Shown: one piece after another, positions 21,078 to 31,170 of the stretch
Position numbering within the stretch: the stretch's first letter is position 1
How the letters are laid out: each line of letters opens with the position of its first letter
Assembly (NCBI GenBank): GCA_963678675.1
Contig: OY783193.1
Location: 23,863,309 to 23,927,308 of the forward strand
DNA: 64,000 bases
Source of the DNA: Xiphydria camelus
Lineage: Eukaryota > Arthropoda > Insecta > Hymenoptera > Xiphydriidae
Direction: 5' to 3'
The notes under the pieces: model-generated
Database searches by the model: none
Told to the model about the DNA's origin: nothing
Seen by the model: the letters and a program-made list of their open reading frames with translations, nothing else
Program-made: the position numbers and the translations under genes

Positions 21078-21170
21078 TTAGTTACACCATATAAATTGAT
21101 TATTCTCTAATGATAGATTGATAAAGACCAGAATAAATTTTTCATTTATACCGGTAGAGATCGAGTCGGT
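21078..21170. repeat. Repeat S, copy 3, right part
   Basis: GTTACACCATATAAATTGAT followed by TATTCTCT continues the repeat interrupted at 15016; compare GTTACGCCATATAAATCGAC at 29955. Confidence 0.6.
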
Positions 21171-21202
21171 AGTTAGAGTTGGCTTACAGCCCGTAAACAC
21201 TG

Positions 21203-21323
21203 TGCAGTTTTTCACTGTTTCGATAATTTTAACAAATCGGTGCAAATCGAATGCTATGTTATGAACATAATATCCGGTTTCCACCGATTCGTTAAAATTA
21301 CTGAAACGGTGAAAAAACCGCAT
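21203..21323. repeat. ~120 bp imperfect hairpin
   Basis: GCAGTTTTTCACTGTTTCG at the left pairs with CGAAACGGTGAAAAAACCGC-like sequence at the right, then AATTTTAAC and CGATTC continue the stem. Confidence 0.6.
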
Positions 21324-21665
21324 AGTTTTTTTATTTACGATTTTTATGACTTCTTTCACGAACGAATTGTTCTGGGGAAAATGTAAATATTATCGAAACA
21401 TTAATTATAAAATCATTAAATGTTCGTGATTTTATTTATCATTCATAATTTTCACAGTTGCGTATTTTCTTTCTATCCACTAAAGTAAGTAGATAACAAA
21501 CCATACAATAAATGTATAATATTAATAAGCTTCATATCACGCTTCAGTTCAAACACAACCGAACTCGGCAATAATAATAACTGACCACATTCTATCCTTT
21601 AAAAAAATGTTTCATATTTATCTGACAAAAGAGCACGAAAGAAAATTAACGAAAAAAGAAATGAA
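21324..21665. other. AT-rich gene-free stretch
   Basis: No repeat or gene seen. Confidence 0.4.
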
Positions 21666-22198
21666 ATCCCCCCCCCCCCCCCCCTTCAAAACATCGACGA
21701 TGTATGATAGCACGAATTAATAAAATAGCTCCCTTTCCAAAGTAATCATGTAACAACTTACGAATCACCAAAGATAATGAAAAAATTATGATAAAAAAGT
21801 AATGAAATCATTACCGCTAAATTAATGAAAGCAAGTGTGTTTTCAAGGTATGTTGCGTTAATGAGAGAAATAGAACATAATTCCATACAATGGTAAACTT
21901 TGCTACAGAGACTAAAACTAATATAGAGGGAAAAAAAACCAAGAGTTCCACTGAAACTGAGAATATATCCTCAGTTAACCATTGTATGGAATTATGCACT
22001 ATTTCTCTCATTAACGCAACATACCTTAACAACACACTTGCTTTCATTAATTTGGCGGTAATGACTTCATTACTTTTTTATCATAATTTTTTCATTATCT
22101 TTGGTGATTCGTAAGTTGTTACATGATTACTTTGGAAAGAGAGCTATTTTATTAATTCGTACTATCATACATCGTCGATGTTTTGAAGGGGGGGGGGG
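21666..22198. mobile_element. 533 bp palindromic element with C/G-run tips
   Basis: Left and right halves are inverted copies: ATGTTTTGAAGGGGGG at the right end mirrors CCCCCTTCAAAACAT at the left. Arms of about 230 bp also share AATTCCATACAATGG, separated by a ~75 bp centre with AGTTCCACTGAAACTGAG. No coding capacity. Confidence 0.7.
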
Positions 22199-22335
22199 GA
22201 GTGGATAGATTACTACATAATCGAAATTGAATAAGTCATCCATCAAATTGACAGTGTTCCCTAATTTAGTGTAAAATCTCATAGATTCTTAAGATAATAT
22301 TACTTCTATTGTGTCTGTAGTTTAATATATATATA

Positions 22336-22535
22336 TTTAACTTCACTTTTATTAGGTAATAATCAGGCCAAAAAACAACAAAAATCACAACACGTCTGAC
22401 GTTTCGGTTCCTCTTCGAACCCTCTGCGGAGACACAATGAAGGATTCGTTCGAAGAAGAACTGAAACGTTAGACATGCAATGATTTTTGTTGTTTTTTGG
22501 CCTGATTATTACCTAATAAAAGTTAAGTTAAATTA
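22336..22535. mobile_element. Palindromic MITE, copy c
   Basis: Same family as 7506-7711 and 7857-8062, with TTTTATTAGGTAATAATCAG and CAACAAAAATCACAACACG. It again sits within repeat unit R. Confidence 0.75.
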
Positions 22536-22717
22536 ACCTCATATATTATTAAACAATCGAAATTGAATAAGTCACCCGTCAAATTGACGGGGTTCCGTAA
22601 ACCTAGTGATAGTAAAGTAGGAAAAACAAAATTTTACTTGTCTTAGTATTATGCATTATTTTTCTAAATTTGTAATGCTATCGCTATATATTGTAACCCA
22701 ATTTTAATTATCAATAA
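22536..22717. repeat. Repeat unit R, interrupted copy, left half
   Basis: Matches 8064-8246 (for example GTAATGCTATCGCTATATAT). It stops at ATCAATAA, where the Helitron begins. Confidence 0.75.
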
Positions 22718-22740
22718 CTAGGGGGCATCCGCCCCCTGCT
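22718..22740 (-). terminator. Helitron 3' hairpin and CTAG end
   Basis: On the minus strand GGGGGC-GGAT-GCCCCC forms a 6 bp stem directly before TAG. Helitrons use such a hairpin near the 3' end as the rolling-circle termination signal. Confidence 0.8.
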
Positions 22741-22992
22741 CGCTTCGCTCGCCAACCCCCGGGGGGCTATCGCCCCCGCGCCGCTATCGTGGCGCTCCCC
22801 CAAGTTTGTAGGGGACGGCGGTCGGTCAACGGACTTATCTCGCGACGCGCGCTTCGCGTCGCTCGAATTCGACAAGACGCCGGCTAAACGGGTAGACGGG
22901 CCTAGGGTAATAGGATGTAGGATAAGATTTAGGATACAGGATAATATTAAAAAGAAGTATGAATTTTGTAAGAAAATATATATATATATATA

Positions 22993-23398
22993 TATAAGGG
23001 TTGGGGAACAATACACGAATTGTTTCTCTGTAAACAAAGTTTTTTCTATTTTATACAAACAAAACCTTAACCTAACCTAACCTAAACTAATTGATTCCGT
23101 ACAAACAAAACCAGTCTAATAACTTAAACTAATTAATCCTACCTGTAAACAAAGAAACAACATTCAATGTCGTTATTCACCCTGTTGTTTCTTGACAACT
23201 ATCGTTTAGTCTTAGGTTCTTAATTCTTCTTAATTCTTAACTTTGACTTCTTGCGACATGTTTGCTTCGTAGCTTACATCGTCTTTTCTCACACCACGTG
23301 TCCCTTGTGTAATTCGGTTGTCTGTTTCCATAGGAGGTCTGACTTACCGACTCGATTTAAGCGCTAGATTCAAATAGACTTAGGATACTTTCCTTACA
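22993..23398 (-). repeat. 3' LTR
   Basis: 406 bp, nearly identical to 25961-26366. It contains AACCTAACCTAACCTAAACT, similar to insect telomere repeats, and lies next to the polypurine tract. Confidence 0.85.
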
Positions 23399-23462
23399 TC
23401 TCCCCCCCTCAAAATTAAAGATATGGTACATAGTTTCGGTACGAAATTACACGAAGTTGTAG

Positions 23463-24425
23463 TTAAGCGCCCACGGTGTCTGTTTCATTTGGAATGTTAA
23501 GTGTTGGGATGAGTTTAGAGATATGAAATAAATTTGATTCTGATTTCTTGTGTCCTGTATCAATGTCGTACATTGATTTTGATATTTTTTTCAAAATTTT
23601 GTAAGGACCGATTCTTAATTCCTCTAATTTTGTTCGATTCAGTTGATTACCATTTTCAACATATACTGAGTCCCCAATATTAAAGTTATAATCTTTTCTA
23701 TTTTTATCATACAATTTTTTATTGTAATCATGGTATTTGGTACTGTTCTCGAAGGCAATTGCCCTATCATTTTCTAGAGTATTGTTATCTCTTGTTTTTT
23801 TTAACTCGTTCGGTAATATTGAGGTGTCTTCAACTTGTAATAAATATTTTGGACTGAACTTAGTGACTGTGTGTTCCGTTTCATTATATTTTTCTATACA
23901 CTTGTGTGCTATAGTTGTCCATGCGTATCTTTTTTCCTCATTTATTGCACATCTGATTTTATTTATTAAAGTTTGATTAAGTCTTTCGTTTAAGCCATTA
24001 GAGAATGGTGCATTGGCTGCTGTGAAAATCTTCGTGATTTTCTTTTCTTCTAGGTAATTTTTGAATTCTGTGGAGTTTATGCCCGGATATTGATCTGTTA
24101 AAATTATTTCTATGTTATGTTCTTTGAGTACGTTTTCCGTTAATTTAATGAAATCGTTTGCCTTTTGCGTTTTTGATGTTAATATGTAAGCGAGTCTTGT
24201 AAAATGATCTACTAGGAGATGTAAGTATTTCTTTGTGGATCGTGAATCACCGAATCCACCTATTGTGTCTATGGAAACTATTTCAAACGGTTTTTTTGCG
24301 GGACCGAGATGAGACATTAGACCAATTTTGTCTTGTCCTCTTGATTTATTTTTTATACAAATCTCGCAATTTTTGCATGTGTGCTTTATATTCTCCGAAA
24401 TATTTTTTGCTGTATAATGTGGCAA
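23463..24425 (-). CDS. Ty3-type integrase (5' part truncated)
   Basis: 320 codons open. Early residues hold the CKNCEIC half of the HHCC zinc site; the His half (VHKNFCHIG) lies upstream across a stop at about 24440. The catalytic core follows with SIDTIGGFGDSR (first Asp), ILTDQYPGINS (second Asp, with YPG for the usual HG) and NAPFSNGLNERLNQTL (Glu within NERLNQT). The C-terminal chromodomain-free tail has GDSVYVENGN and RIGPYKILKKISKSMYDID, the Ty3/Gypsy GPY/F-type module. Integrase inserts the cDNA. Compared with complete Pol, protease abuts this directly and polymerase is gone. Confidence 0.8.
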   Translation of the reverse strand: MPHYTAKNISENIKHTCKNCEICIKNKSRGQDKIGLMSHLGPAKKPFEIVSIDTIGGFGDSRSTKKYLHLLVDHFTRLAYILTSKTQKANDFIKLTENVLKEHNIEIILTDQYPGINSTEFKNYLEEKKITKIFTAANAPFSNGLNERLNQTLINKIRCAINEEKRYAWTTIAHKCIEKYNETEHTVTKFSPKYLLQVEDTSILPNELKKTRDNNTLENDRAIAFENSTKYHDYNKKLYDKNRKDYNFNIGDSVYVENGNQLNRTKLEELRIGPYKILKKISKSMYDIDTGHKKSESNLFHISKLIPTLNIPNETDTVGA

Positions 24426-24532
24426 TATTTTAGTTTACATTTGTTTTACGCCGATGTGGCAAAAATTTTTGTGAACGTTTTCTATCAATTTCTTAGAAAA
24501 ATCTTCTGATAGTACTATTTTTTCTTTTTGTC

Positions 24533-24790
24533 TTATTTTTTTATGCAATCTAATCCTATTAAAAAGTCGTAGTCGAAATTTTCGTGATTGATTATGAATA
24601 CGTCTATGTATTCTTCTATATTCAATATTTTTACTTTAATTTTTATCAATTCTTCTGATCTATACACACCATTAATTGTTCTTAGGTTAACTTTTTGTTT
24701 TAAATTAATCCTTTTTTGTTTCAGATGGACTAATTTTGAATTTATAAGTGAAACATTTGAGCCTGAATCGTAGATAGCGGATACTTTCAA
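24533..24790 (-). CDS. Retropepsin-type protease fragment
   Basis: Eighty-five codons with YDSGSNVSLIN, the catalytic D-S/T-G triad of retroviral-type aspartic proteases (here DSG), and DFLIGLDCI, the conserved ILGxD-like end of the fold. The frame ends in TAA immediately after and what follows is the start of the integrase zinc region, so the reverse transcriptase and RNase H were deleted at this junction. It would cleave Gag and Gag-Pol precursors in a complete element. Confidence 0.7.
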   Translation of the reverse strand: MKVSAIYDSGSNVSLINSKLVHLKQKRINLKQKVNLRTINGVYRSEELIKIKVKILNIEEYIDVFIINHENFDYDFLIGLDCIKK

Positions 24791-24863
24791 AGTGTTGTTT
24801 AATGTTAACTGAAGTCTAATTAATGGTGGAATTACTAGTTTTTTGGATCAGTATCACTTAGTT

Positions 24864-25934
24864 CTACCTCCAATATTGAATTATTAACATGTCTTGTTTT
24901 GTTTTGTGTATCTTTAAACCAGCATTCAGCTTCAGGATGGAAGCGTGTACCTTTGCCCTTATTTGTACAAATTTCGCATGGCTTTTTCTCTGTGTTTTCT
25001 TTGTAATTCTTATTCCTTTTGAAGTCTGTTTTTTGTGAATTAAGTGTTCTAGTTTACCTATTTCGTAGTACAAGTCTTCGCTAATATTTAATTTTTCTCT
25101 ATCAATTCTATCAGCTACGAAATTTGGCAGGCCACTAGCAATAAGATCAATCAATGTTCCCTTATCAATAGATTTTCTTGTTTCTAGTAAAAGTTTTTCT
25201 TTTTTTATTGCATAATCTAGTAAAGAGCCTGTTTGATATTTAAATTGTAGCGCATATCTTATTGGAGACCAACCGGTATTCGCAAATGTAGTACAAAAAT
25301 TCTTCCAATCTTTCCAGTTCGCTTGAACGGTTAACTTCGCAAGTGTACAACTATACCAATCTATGGCACTTTTTTCCATGAATGATTTTAAAATTTCAAT
25401 TTTTTCCTCATCCTTAGTTATATAAAACCGTTCGCATTCTTTCTCAAAATTAATTATCCATTGATCCACATTTGAGGTTTTCACGTTAAATTTTTCAATT
25501 ATGAATTTTTTAGCGATTTTACCAATATTCTTCTCCTTAGATTTTCCTTGGCTTTTTTCAAGTAGTGGTTCTAGCAATTTTATCAATGGTTGTTCTGAAG
25601 CCTCAGTTACCCTACTTTCATGTGTGTTTGTTTTTTCTTCTAAATATACGTCATTAAATTGTAAATTTTCTCCCTCATCTAAATAAGTCTCGATCAATTC
25701 TTTAGTTAGATTAATCCATACTTTCCTTGTCTGGCCTCTTTGAGTTAATGTCCTTTTTACTTTAGTATACGGTGCTGTTTTTCTGATTGCCGCGTACAGT
25801 TGTACATCATAGCAGTGCGTTGGAATTGCGTAAGTTCGACCGTCCGGTGTGCTGATTGAGGTTATGCACAGCATGTTCGTCCTTGGCTCATCTGCAGCGC
25901 AGAGCAACTCGAAAGCGAATTGTAGCTTGTCCAT
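24864..25934 (-). CDS. Ty3-type Gag
   Basis: A 356-codon frame starts with an ATG at 25932-25934, about 25 bases inside the 5' LTR boundary. N-terminal ~100 residues are of unknown fold; the middle (WIINFEKECERFYI, WYSCTLAKL, WKDWKNFCTTF, FVADRIDRE) has the helical pattern of the Ty3/Gypsy capsid domain. A Lys-rich tail follows. No CCHC knuckle is readable. The frame is intact, in keeping with the high LTR identity, and Gag could still package this or related RNAs. Protease is in another frame just downstream. Confidence 0.75.
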   Translation of the reverse strand: MDKLQFAFELLCAADEPRTNMLCITSISTPDGRTYAIPTHCYDVQLYAAIRKTAPYTKVKRTLTQRGQTRKVWINLTKELIETYLDEGENLQFNDVYLEEKTNTHESRVTEASEQPLIKLLEPLLEKSQGKSKEKNIGKIAKKFIIEKFNVKTSNVDQWIINFEKECERFYITKDEEKIEILKSFMEKSAIDWYSCTLAKLTVQANWKDWKNFCTTFANTGWSPIRYALQFKYQTGSLLDYAIKKEKLLLETRKSIDKGTLIDLIASGLPNFVADRIDREKLNISEDLYYEIGKLEHLIHKKQTSKGIRITKKTQRKSHAKFVQIRAKVHASILKLNAGLKIHKTKQDMLIIQYWR

Positions 25935-25960
25935 TGTGATTTACAACGAGAATGTTGTTT

Positions 25961-26366
25961 TATAAGGGTTGGGGAACAATACACGAATTGTTTCTCTGTA
26001 AACAAAGTTTTTTCTATTTTATACAAACAAAACCTTAGCCTAACCTAACCTAAACTAATTGATTCCGTACAAACAAAACCAGTCTAATAACTTAAACTAA
26101 TTAATCCTACCTGTAAACAAAGAAACAACATTCAATGTCGTTATTCACCCTGTTGTTTCTTGACAACTATCGTTTAGTCTTAGGTTCTTAATTCTTCTTA
26201 ATTCTTAACTTTGACTTCTTGCGACATGTTTGCTTCGTAGCTTACATCGTCTTTTCTCACACCACGTGTCCCTTGTGTAATTCGGTTGTCTGTTTCCATA
26301 GGAGGTCTGACTTACCGACTCGATTTAAGCGCTAGATTCAAATAGACTTGGGATACTTTCCTTACA
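25961..26366 (-). repeat. 5' LTR
   Basis: 406 bp. Right edge at CTTACA followed by TATAT. It should hold the promoter for minus-strand transcription of gag. Confidence 0.85.
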
Positions 26367-26395
26367 TATATTTGAGATTTGAGATATATTGATAT

Positions 26396-26961
26396 TTAGT
26401 GCAACGCTTCTTCAAATACTATGTTGTTAATGATTTTCTCCTGTAACTTACATTCGATCTTAATGCCAGCTTTGCTTCGACAACGTGAAAGAGCGACATA
26501 TAGTTGTTTTTGGGTAAAAATCGTTTCTTTTGCGGTCACAAATAAACCAACTTTATCGAATGTTTGCCCTTGAGATTTGTTAATGGTCATAGCAAATGCA
26601 AGTCGTATGGGAAATTGAGTTCGTTTAAGAACAAAAGGCATGTCGATATCACCTGAGGTATCAAGAGTAATCCTAGGAATTGGAACGACACCTCCTTTTT
26701 TGTCACCGGTCAGACTTTCACACGTGAGAATATTCCTTGTAATCTTCCGAAACACTAACCGAGTTCTGTTACGTACTCCATCAGTAATACAAAGATTTCG
26801 AAGTAACATTATGATACAGCCTATCTTTAAATCTAACTTAGCGGGTGGCTTCCCCGATGGTGTCACTAACGTTAAATACTCTGGCAGGTTTTGCAAACTA
26901 ACGTTTTCTCGATCGGCTTCATCCCCACCAAGCGATTCGGCCTGATCGATAGACGTACAGG
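26396..26961 (-). pseudogene. Helitron Pif1-like helicase, C-terminal part
   Basis: Minus-strand frame with LTLVTPSGKPPAKLDLKIGC, PIRLAFAMTINKSQGQTFDK (motif V region: TINKSQGQ) and LYVALSRCRS (motif VI). These are hallmarks of SF1B Pif1-family helicase in RepHel proteins. It ends naturally at 26396 with EEALH. The preceding residues (CTSIDQAESLGGDE) are encoded up to 26961, where the 1000 bp insertion interrupts the gene. Downstream on this strand lie the 5' LTR of the retroelement and then the Helitron 3' end. Confidence 0.8.
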
Positions 26962-27961
26962 TTATGACGTAGCGTTTCGGTGAGGGCCCTCGGTGCCCTC
27001 CGCTACGCCACTATCAAGCGGCTACGATGCCGCGCGCACGACGATGGAACGATGGGCGCCAGGCGGGTCACGATCCCGCCACTCAGGGAGACGAACGCGG
27101 TCCCTGAAAACGGACGAGAACCGGGAGATCGGAAACGGTTCGATCTCCGTCGGGCTCGGCTACCTCTAGCGTATGGTAGAGGGGCGGTTCGAGGTGCGCG
27201 GGCTGGGACCCGGGAGGACGGCTTCGCGGACGGGTTCGCGAAAAAGAATCTCGACTTCGTACCAAAAAAAGACAACGTTTATTTACCGGGGGAGTCAATG
27301 ATGGTCCCCGATCGACGCTCGCGAGCGTTAACCAAACGTAACACCAAAACGGTGCCGCACAATCCCGCGGACACCGCTCGATTCGCCGACGGAAACGAAA
27401 CGCTCGCGCGGAGGCGCTAACAAAGCGATAACGGCGCGGGGGTGAGTCGGAGAGCGGTTACATAAACGGGGGAGCGTACCGGGGCTGCAGCGATCGTTCT
27501 CGGCTGGGCGCGTCCCGGCTCCCTGGGCTTCCGGGCTGCCGATCTGATGACCCTCTCGTCCCCTTCCTTAGCCTCCGGGGAGGACTCGATCCCTCTCGCG
27601 TAGGGGATATCCGATGGAGCACGACGTATCTCCTCCTCGTCTCGATCCTCTCGGAGTTGCGGTGGCAGATCGCACGACACTTCGCGACTCTCGATTCGTT
27701 CTTCTTTCGTATCTCGCTCGCTTTTCTCGCTTGGACACTCTCACTGGTCGTGCGTTACCGAACGCAGGCGAAATCAGACTCACTGGCCCGGTACGGTACC
27801 GGAACTCGCGCTCTACTCGGGACCGTCCGGATTCGCGTCTTTGCCGCGATCGCGCTCGCGACGTTTCGCACGGCCCTTTCGATGGCCGATTCGCACGCAT
27901 TATCTCGAAGGGGCTGATTGCACCCCTTTTCTGTGACGCGGAGCGATTCTCCACGTCACAA
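26962..27961. mobile_element. 1000 bp GC-rich insertion in the helicase gene
   Basis: The helicase reading frame is continuous if exactly this segment is removed. Its ends TTATGACGTAG and CCACGTCACAA form a short imperfect TIR (TTRTGACGTR), and GG is present on each side (26960-26961 and 27962-27963). Composition is strikingly GC- and CpG-rich compared with the Helitron. Several long open frames on both strands are compositional; none has a recognisable domain. Superfamily unknown. Confidence 0.6.
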
Positions 27962-28356
27962 GGTAACAACCTCGCCCAGTAGTCTGTCCAAAATGGTCTG
28001 ATTAATTTTTTTAACCACATCATTCCGAACAGCAAGAATAGCTCGGGTACTCATGTCTTCGGTATTGATATCATATGGATAAAGTTCGTTAATCAAATCT
28101 TCACAAAGAAGTTCATCCGAAATCTCTAATTGTTTTATTTTGTTGTTTCCGATATCTAGAAGCCATTGACGGAAAGCAATAAAATCATTTTCGACACCCA
28201 TGTTTTTTTTCAAATCGAGCTTGACAAATTGGTGCCATAAGGGACTGTTTTTCAAGCACGTCTCATAAATTTGCTTTCACCCGCCTTTTTTGACCACTGG
28301 TAGAACTTGCCTAAAGTCTCTACTAAGTACCATTTTTTTTCCTCGCAAACGGCAGG
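27962..28356 (-). pseudogene. Helitron Pif1-like helicase, central part
   Basis: Minus-strand sequence begins with LRGKKMVLSRDFRQVLPVV, the Walker B-like motif region DFRQVLPV of Pif1/RepHel helicases, followed after one in-frame stop by an open frame of 99 residues (LWHQFVKLDLKKNMG, FRQWLLDIGNN, ILAVRNDVVKKINQ). This precedes the C-terminal part in the same element. The Walker A region and the Rep nuclease are missing; sequence upstream of 28356 on this strand is unrelated. Confidence 0.75.
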
Positions 28357-29505
28357 TCGGACGCATATACATCTCTGAACGTCCAGTCGATCATGGTTAG
28401 TATACTCTGCAAAATCATAGACGCTTTATAACATATAAATCCGTTTAACACGCTCTGAGTCCGTCAATTGTAACCGTGGGCGACCCATGATGTAATACAA
28501 AATTACCGTATAGTAATCTGCTCGGCTGGCTTGCAGTGCGCCGAACGATGACCGATAGTATACTACAGTCGATTGGTGACCGACGCGCTGCAGGGGAGAC
28601 GGGAAATAATTTGAAGGAAAACTGTTTAAAGTGAAACTCCACCCTGCCTCACTCAACGCTCTCGACCGTGCCCCATTCTACCGCTCACGAGGCGACGCAG
28701 TGTCGGATTTCTACTGAGGACGAAAGAAAGAAACCAGTTATCGATGGTCCACATCATAATCCCCGTATGCCCTTTTAGTTAGTTCCGTGGAGAGTTTCTT
28801 CCAAGCACATTATGATAAAGAATATTTTTTGTAGTGAGAACGCAAAATGCTTTAATTTAATTCCGAACGCTCTTTCCTACGCAAATGAGCACTGACCATT
28901 CTTTGGTGTGTATTATGTATAGGTATAAGTATCATTATATTATGGCATTATGGCAAAAACCGGTCAAAAGAAATAAACTCTCGTAAGAGTTGGTGAAGTA
29001 GGAGGAAGAGGTGGAGGTGGAGGAGGAGGAGAAGGAGGAGGATATAGATTGTCGTAGAGTTTTTTCCGTCATTGTAATAGAAGGAGACGCTATGTAATAA
29101 TCTGCTGGGCTGCTCAGCTGACTTGCAACGCACCGATCGACGATCGATAGCATACTAAATCCCGTTGGCGGCCAACATAAATGGTCGTAGAGTTTTTCCG
29201 ACATGATAATCATGTGAAGCCGACGATATGTAATAATCTGTTCGACTGGCTTGCAACGCAGGCCAAACGGGTAGACGGGCCTCTGCTCGACTGGCTTGCA
29301 CCGCACCGATCGACGATCGATAGCATACTGCATCCTATTGGCGGCCGACGTGTGGTGGGGGGGGGGGGGGGGGGGCGCGATTGGTGGGAGGACGCCGCGG
29401 TAGGCGATAGGTGGACCGATGCGTCAGTGGGCGATTGGTGGGGTGGGTTTCGGATAGTTCGGTCGGTCGTCGATCCGAAAAAATATTTCATAGAATAGAG
29501 AGAGA
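28357..29505 (-). other. Helitron 5' region, no intact gene
   Basis: Holds a short minus-strand frame ending with MGRPRLQLTDSERVKRIYML, which might be the N-terminus of a Helitron protein but is unconfirmed. Positions 29110-29345 contain two copies of a unit with CGATCGACGATCGATAGCAT and CGACTGGCTTGCA, a poly-G run at 29357-29375, and GGGTAGACGGGCC, which also occurs near the Helitron 3' end at 22888-22900. An inverted relative is at 53990-54265. A GGA-rich tract lies at 29000-29045. Confidence 0.5.
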
Positions 29506-29755
29506 AATATAAAAATTTAATTCTAACCTCAAATTTTCTTCATTACCGTCTCATTACCGACAACGCAACCTTGTCCCAAGCGCCATAGTCTACCATGAAA
29601 CAAGCCTGCATAGCATACTGTCACAGCATTGAAACGCGTAACGGATTTGCCTTGCATCAGCCTTGTTTTGCAACCTTGCCGCAAGGTTCTACCTTGCCAG
29701 CCACCCTTGTAACAAGCTTAATTCGGGGTACGGTTTCTACCTGGGTAGCGATTAA
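29506..29755. repeat. Repeat unit R, interrupted copy, right half
   Basis: Continues the half at 22536-22717; matches 8247-8487 (CATTGAAACGCGTAACGG, GGGGTACG.TTTCTACCTGGG). Confidence 0.75.
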
Positions 29756-29775
29756 CTGATTCTCAAGTTGGTCAT

Positions 29776-31170
29776 CAAGAGACACGGCAGTGTCTCGCGG
29801 CATGTTCGTTCAAGTAGTTCCGCGCTCAGACACGACAGCGCTGATGTCGCGAGCACCCGTATCTCTTTACACCACAAATGTCTGCCCCCTGCACCCCTCA
29901 ATTTTTACATCGAATTTTCTCAATAAATATACGGTTATAACCAAAAGTATGCTTAGTTACGCCATATAAATCGACTATTCTCTATCGATAGAGACCAGAG
30001 TAAATGTTGTAAGTTACATATTAACAGAGATTTTTCCTTAGCAACGCGAAGCCACGCCCCTTGCGCCTAAAAGTCGAGAATCCGATTTCTCGGGCGATAT
30101 ATATATGTCAAAATCTCACAAAAATTCCGCCTGTCTTCGGTGATATTCGGCCATGGTCGGAAATGTGTACACAGATGCGGCCACACGCATACGCCATCAA
30201 ATGTATGCGAGAGTGTGTGAGAGAATATATTCCTTGAATGTTTAGTTGTTTTTCAAAATTAATAAGATTTCCATTCGCGAAACGATTAACCTCGCGTTTA
30301 TTTCGATCCTCGGACGCGCTTGATAATAAAATGTAAAAATTCAGTGTAATCGGAGTTATGAATCTCAATAGTGATGAATGTGACAGACGCTCCGTATAGT
30401 TTAATAATCGTTTGTTTTTTTTCGATAATCGAGATAGTGAACGGATGCAGTGCTGTGTTTCTCTGGTTGCCTGTGCATAAAGAGCAGGAAAGGAGACGGC
30501 AGTATCTCAGAAGAATTACCATCAGATAAGTTTAATTGCCATCTGACAGCTTTAACCTCACTTTCGATGGAAGGACAATTATCTTTGTGATAATTCTATT
30601 TTTTGTTTCAGCGTTATGCGAGCACGAGACGAATTGATGGCTTTTCTTCTCTGTCACAATCAAAGCCGTGGGAGAAAAATAGGAGATGCAATGGAATTGG
30701 ATCACAACACACAATCAAGTAATTACTTTATCATTATTTTTTCTCTATCGATATATTTCCTCTTTCGTACTATTACAAGTTCCAATTTACACACCGACCT
30801 GTCAAACCTGAAGTGTACATATACCTCACTTCTATTTCACCTGTTCTTCGTCTCCGTTGTAACGACAGTCAATGAGGAATCACTGATACCGATTAGGGTT
30901 CGAGGGTTATTCCTTATTCTTTCTAGCACAGCATCGATATTTTACTGCACCTGTTTTCTTCTGGGACTTCCTAAAATAATTATAAAAACCCCATATGATT
31001 GTTATTTACAATTTGTTACAGATCGTATGCGAACCCGAGGGGGTTTCTTTCGAACGAAGGATCATCCACTTGTTGTTCCAAGAACCAGTTGCATTAGTTC
31101 ATTTGGCGAGCTGGATCTGATGTCTCGAGTGCATGGACGTGTACCACTTTAAATGGATATTTTTTGTAAT
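29776..31170. repeat. Repeat S, copy 1
   Basis: High similarity to 54258-55400 and, at its right end, to 56010-56175. It includes CAAGAGACAC, ATTTCTCGGGCGATATATAT, CACACGCATACGCCATCAAA and GTGACAGACGCTCCGTATAG. A TTTCAG-type acceptor before a block with ATGCGAGCACG (30610) and another before ATCGTATGCGAACCCGAG (31020) are conserved between copies, so a spliced transcript is possible. The 178-codon frame at 30616-31152 is not kept open in the other copy. Confidence 0.6.

Larger units (their letters stand above)
22993..26366 (-). mobile_element. Ty3-type LTR retrotransposon lacking reverse transcriptase
   Basis: Two 406 bp LTRs (22993-23398 and 25961-26366) differ at only two positions I could find. 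On the minus strand each starts TGTAAGGAAAGTATCC. A polypurine tract (GAGGGGGGAGA) precedes the 3' LTR at 23399-23412. TATAT occurs on both sides and is a possible target duplication. Order on the minus strand: LTR, gag, protease, integrase, LTR. Reverse transcriptase and RNase H are missing between protease and integrase, so this copy is non-autonomous. Confidence 0.85.
22718..29505 (-). mobile_element. Helitron (minus strand), nested
   Basis: Read on the minus strand the element begins TCTCTCTCTATTC at 29505 and ends with hairpin GGGGGCGGATGCCCCC followed directly by TAG, giving the canonical CTAG 3' end at 22718-22721 and a T after it. The flanks are the two halves of repeat unit R; joined, they give the contiguous sequence at about 8239-8252. 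The insertion lies between two Ts on that strand rather than A and T, as reported for Helitron2-type elements. Coding remnants of the Pif1-like helicase are present; Rep is not seen. Two later insertions (22993-26366 and 26962-27961) split it. Confidence 0.85.

Noticed and set aside
26980..28035. Several long overlapping frames on both strands (up to 155 codons)
   Set aside because: They arise from the GC-rich 1000 bp insertion; every frame is biased and none carries a motif, while the true coding signal is the flanking helicase.
30616..31152. 178-codon plus-strand frame
   Set aside because: It lies in repeat S, is not kept open in the second copy at 55100-55400, and the translation is low-complexity without a domain.
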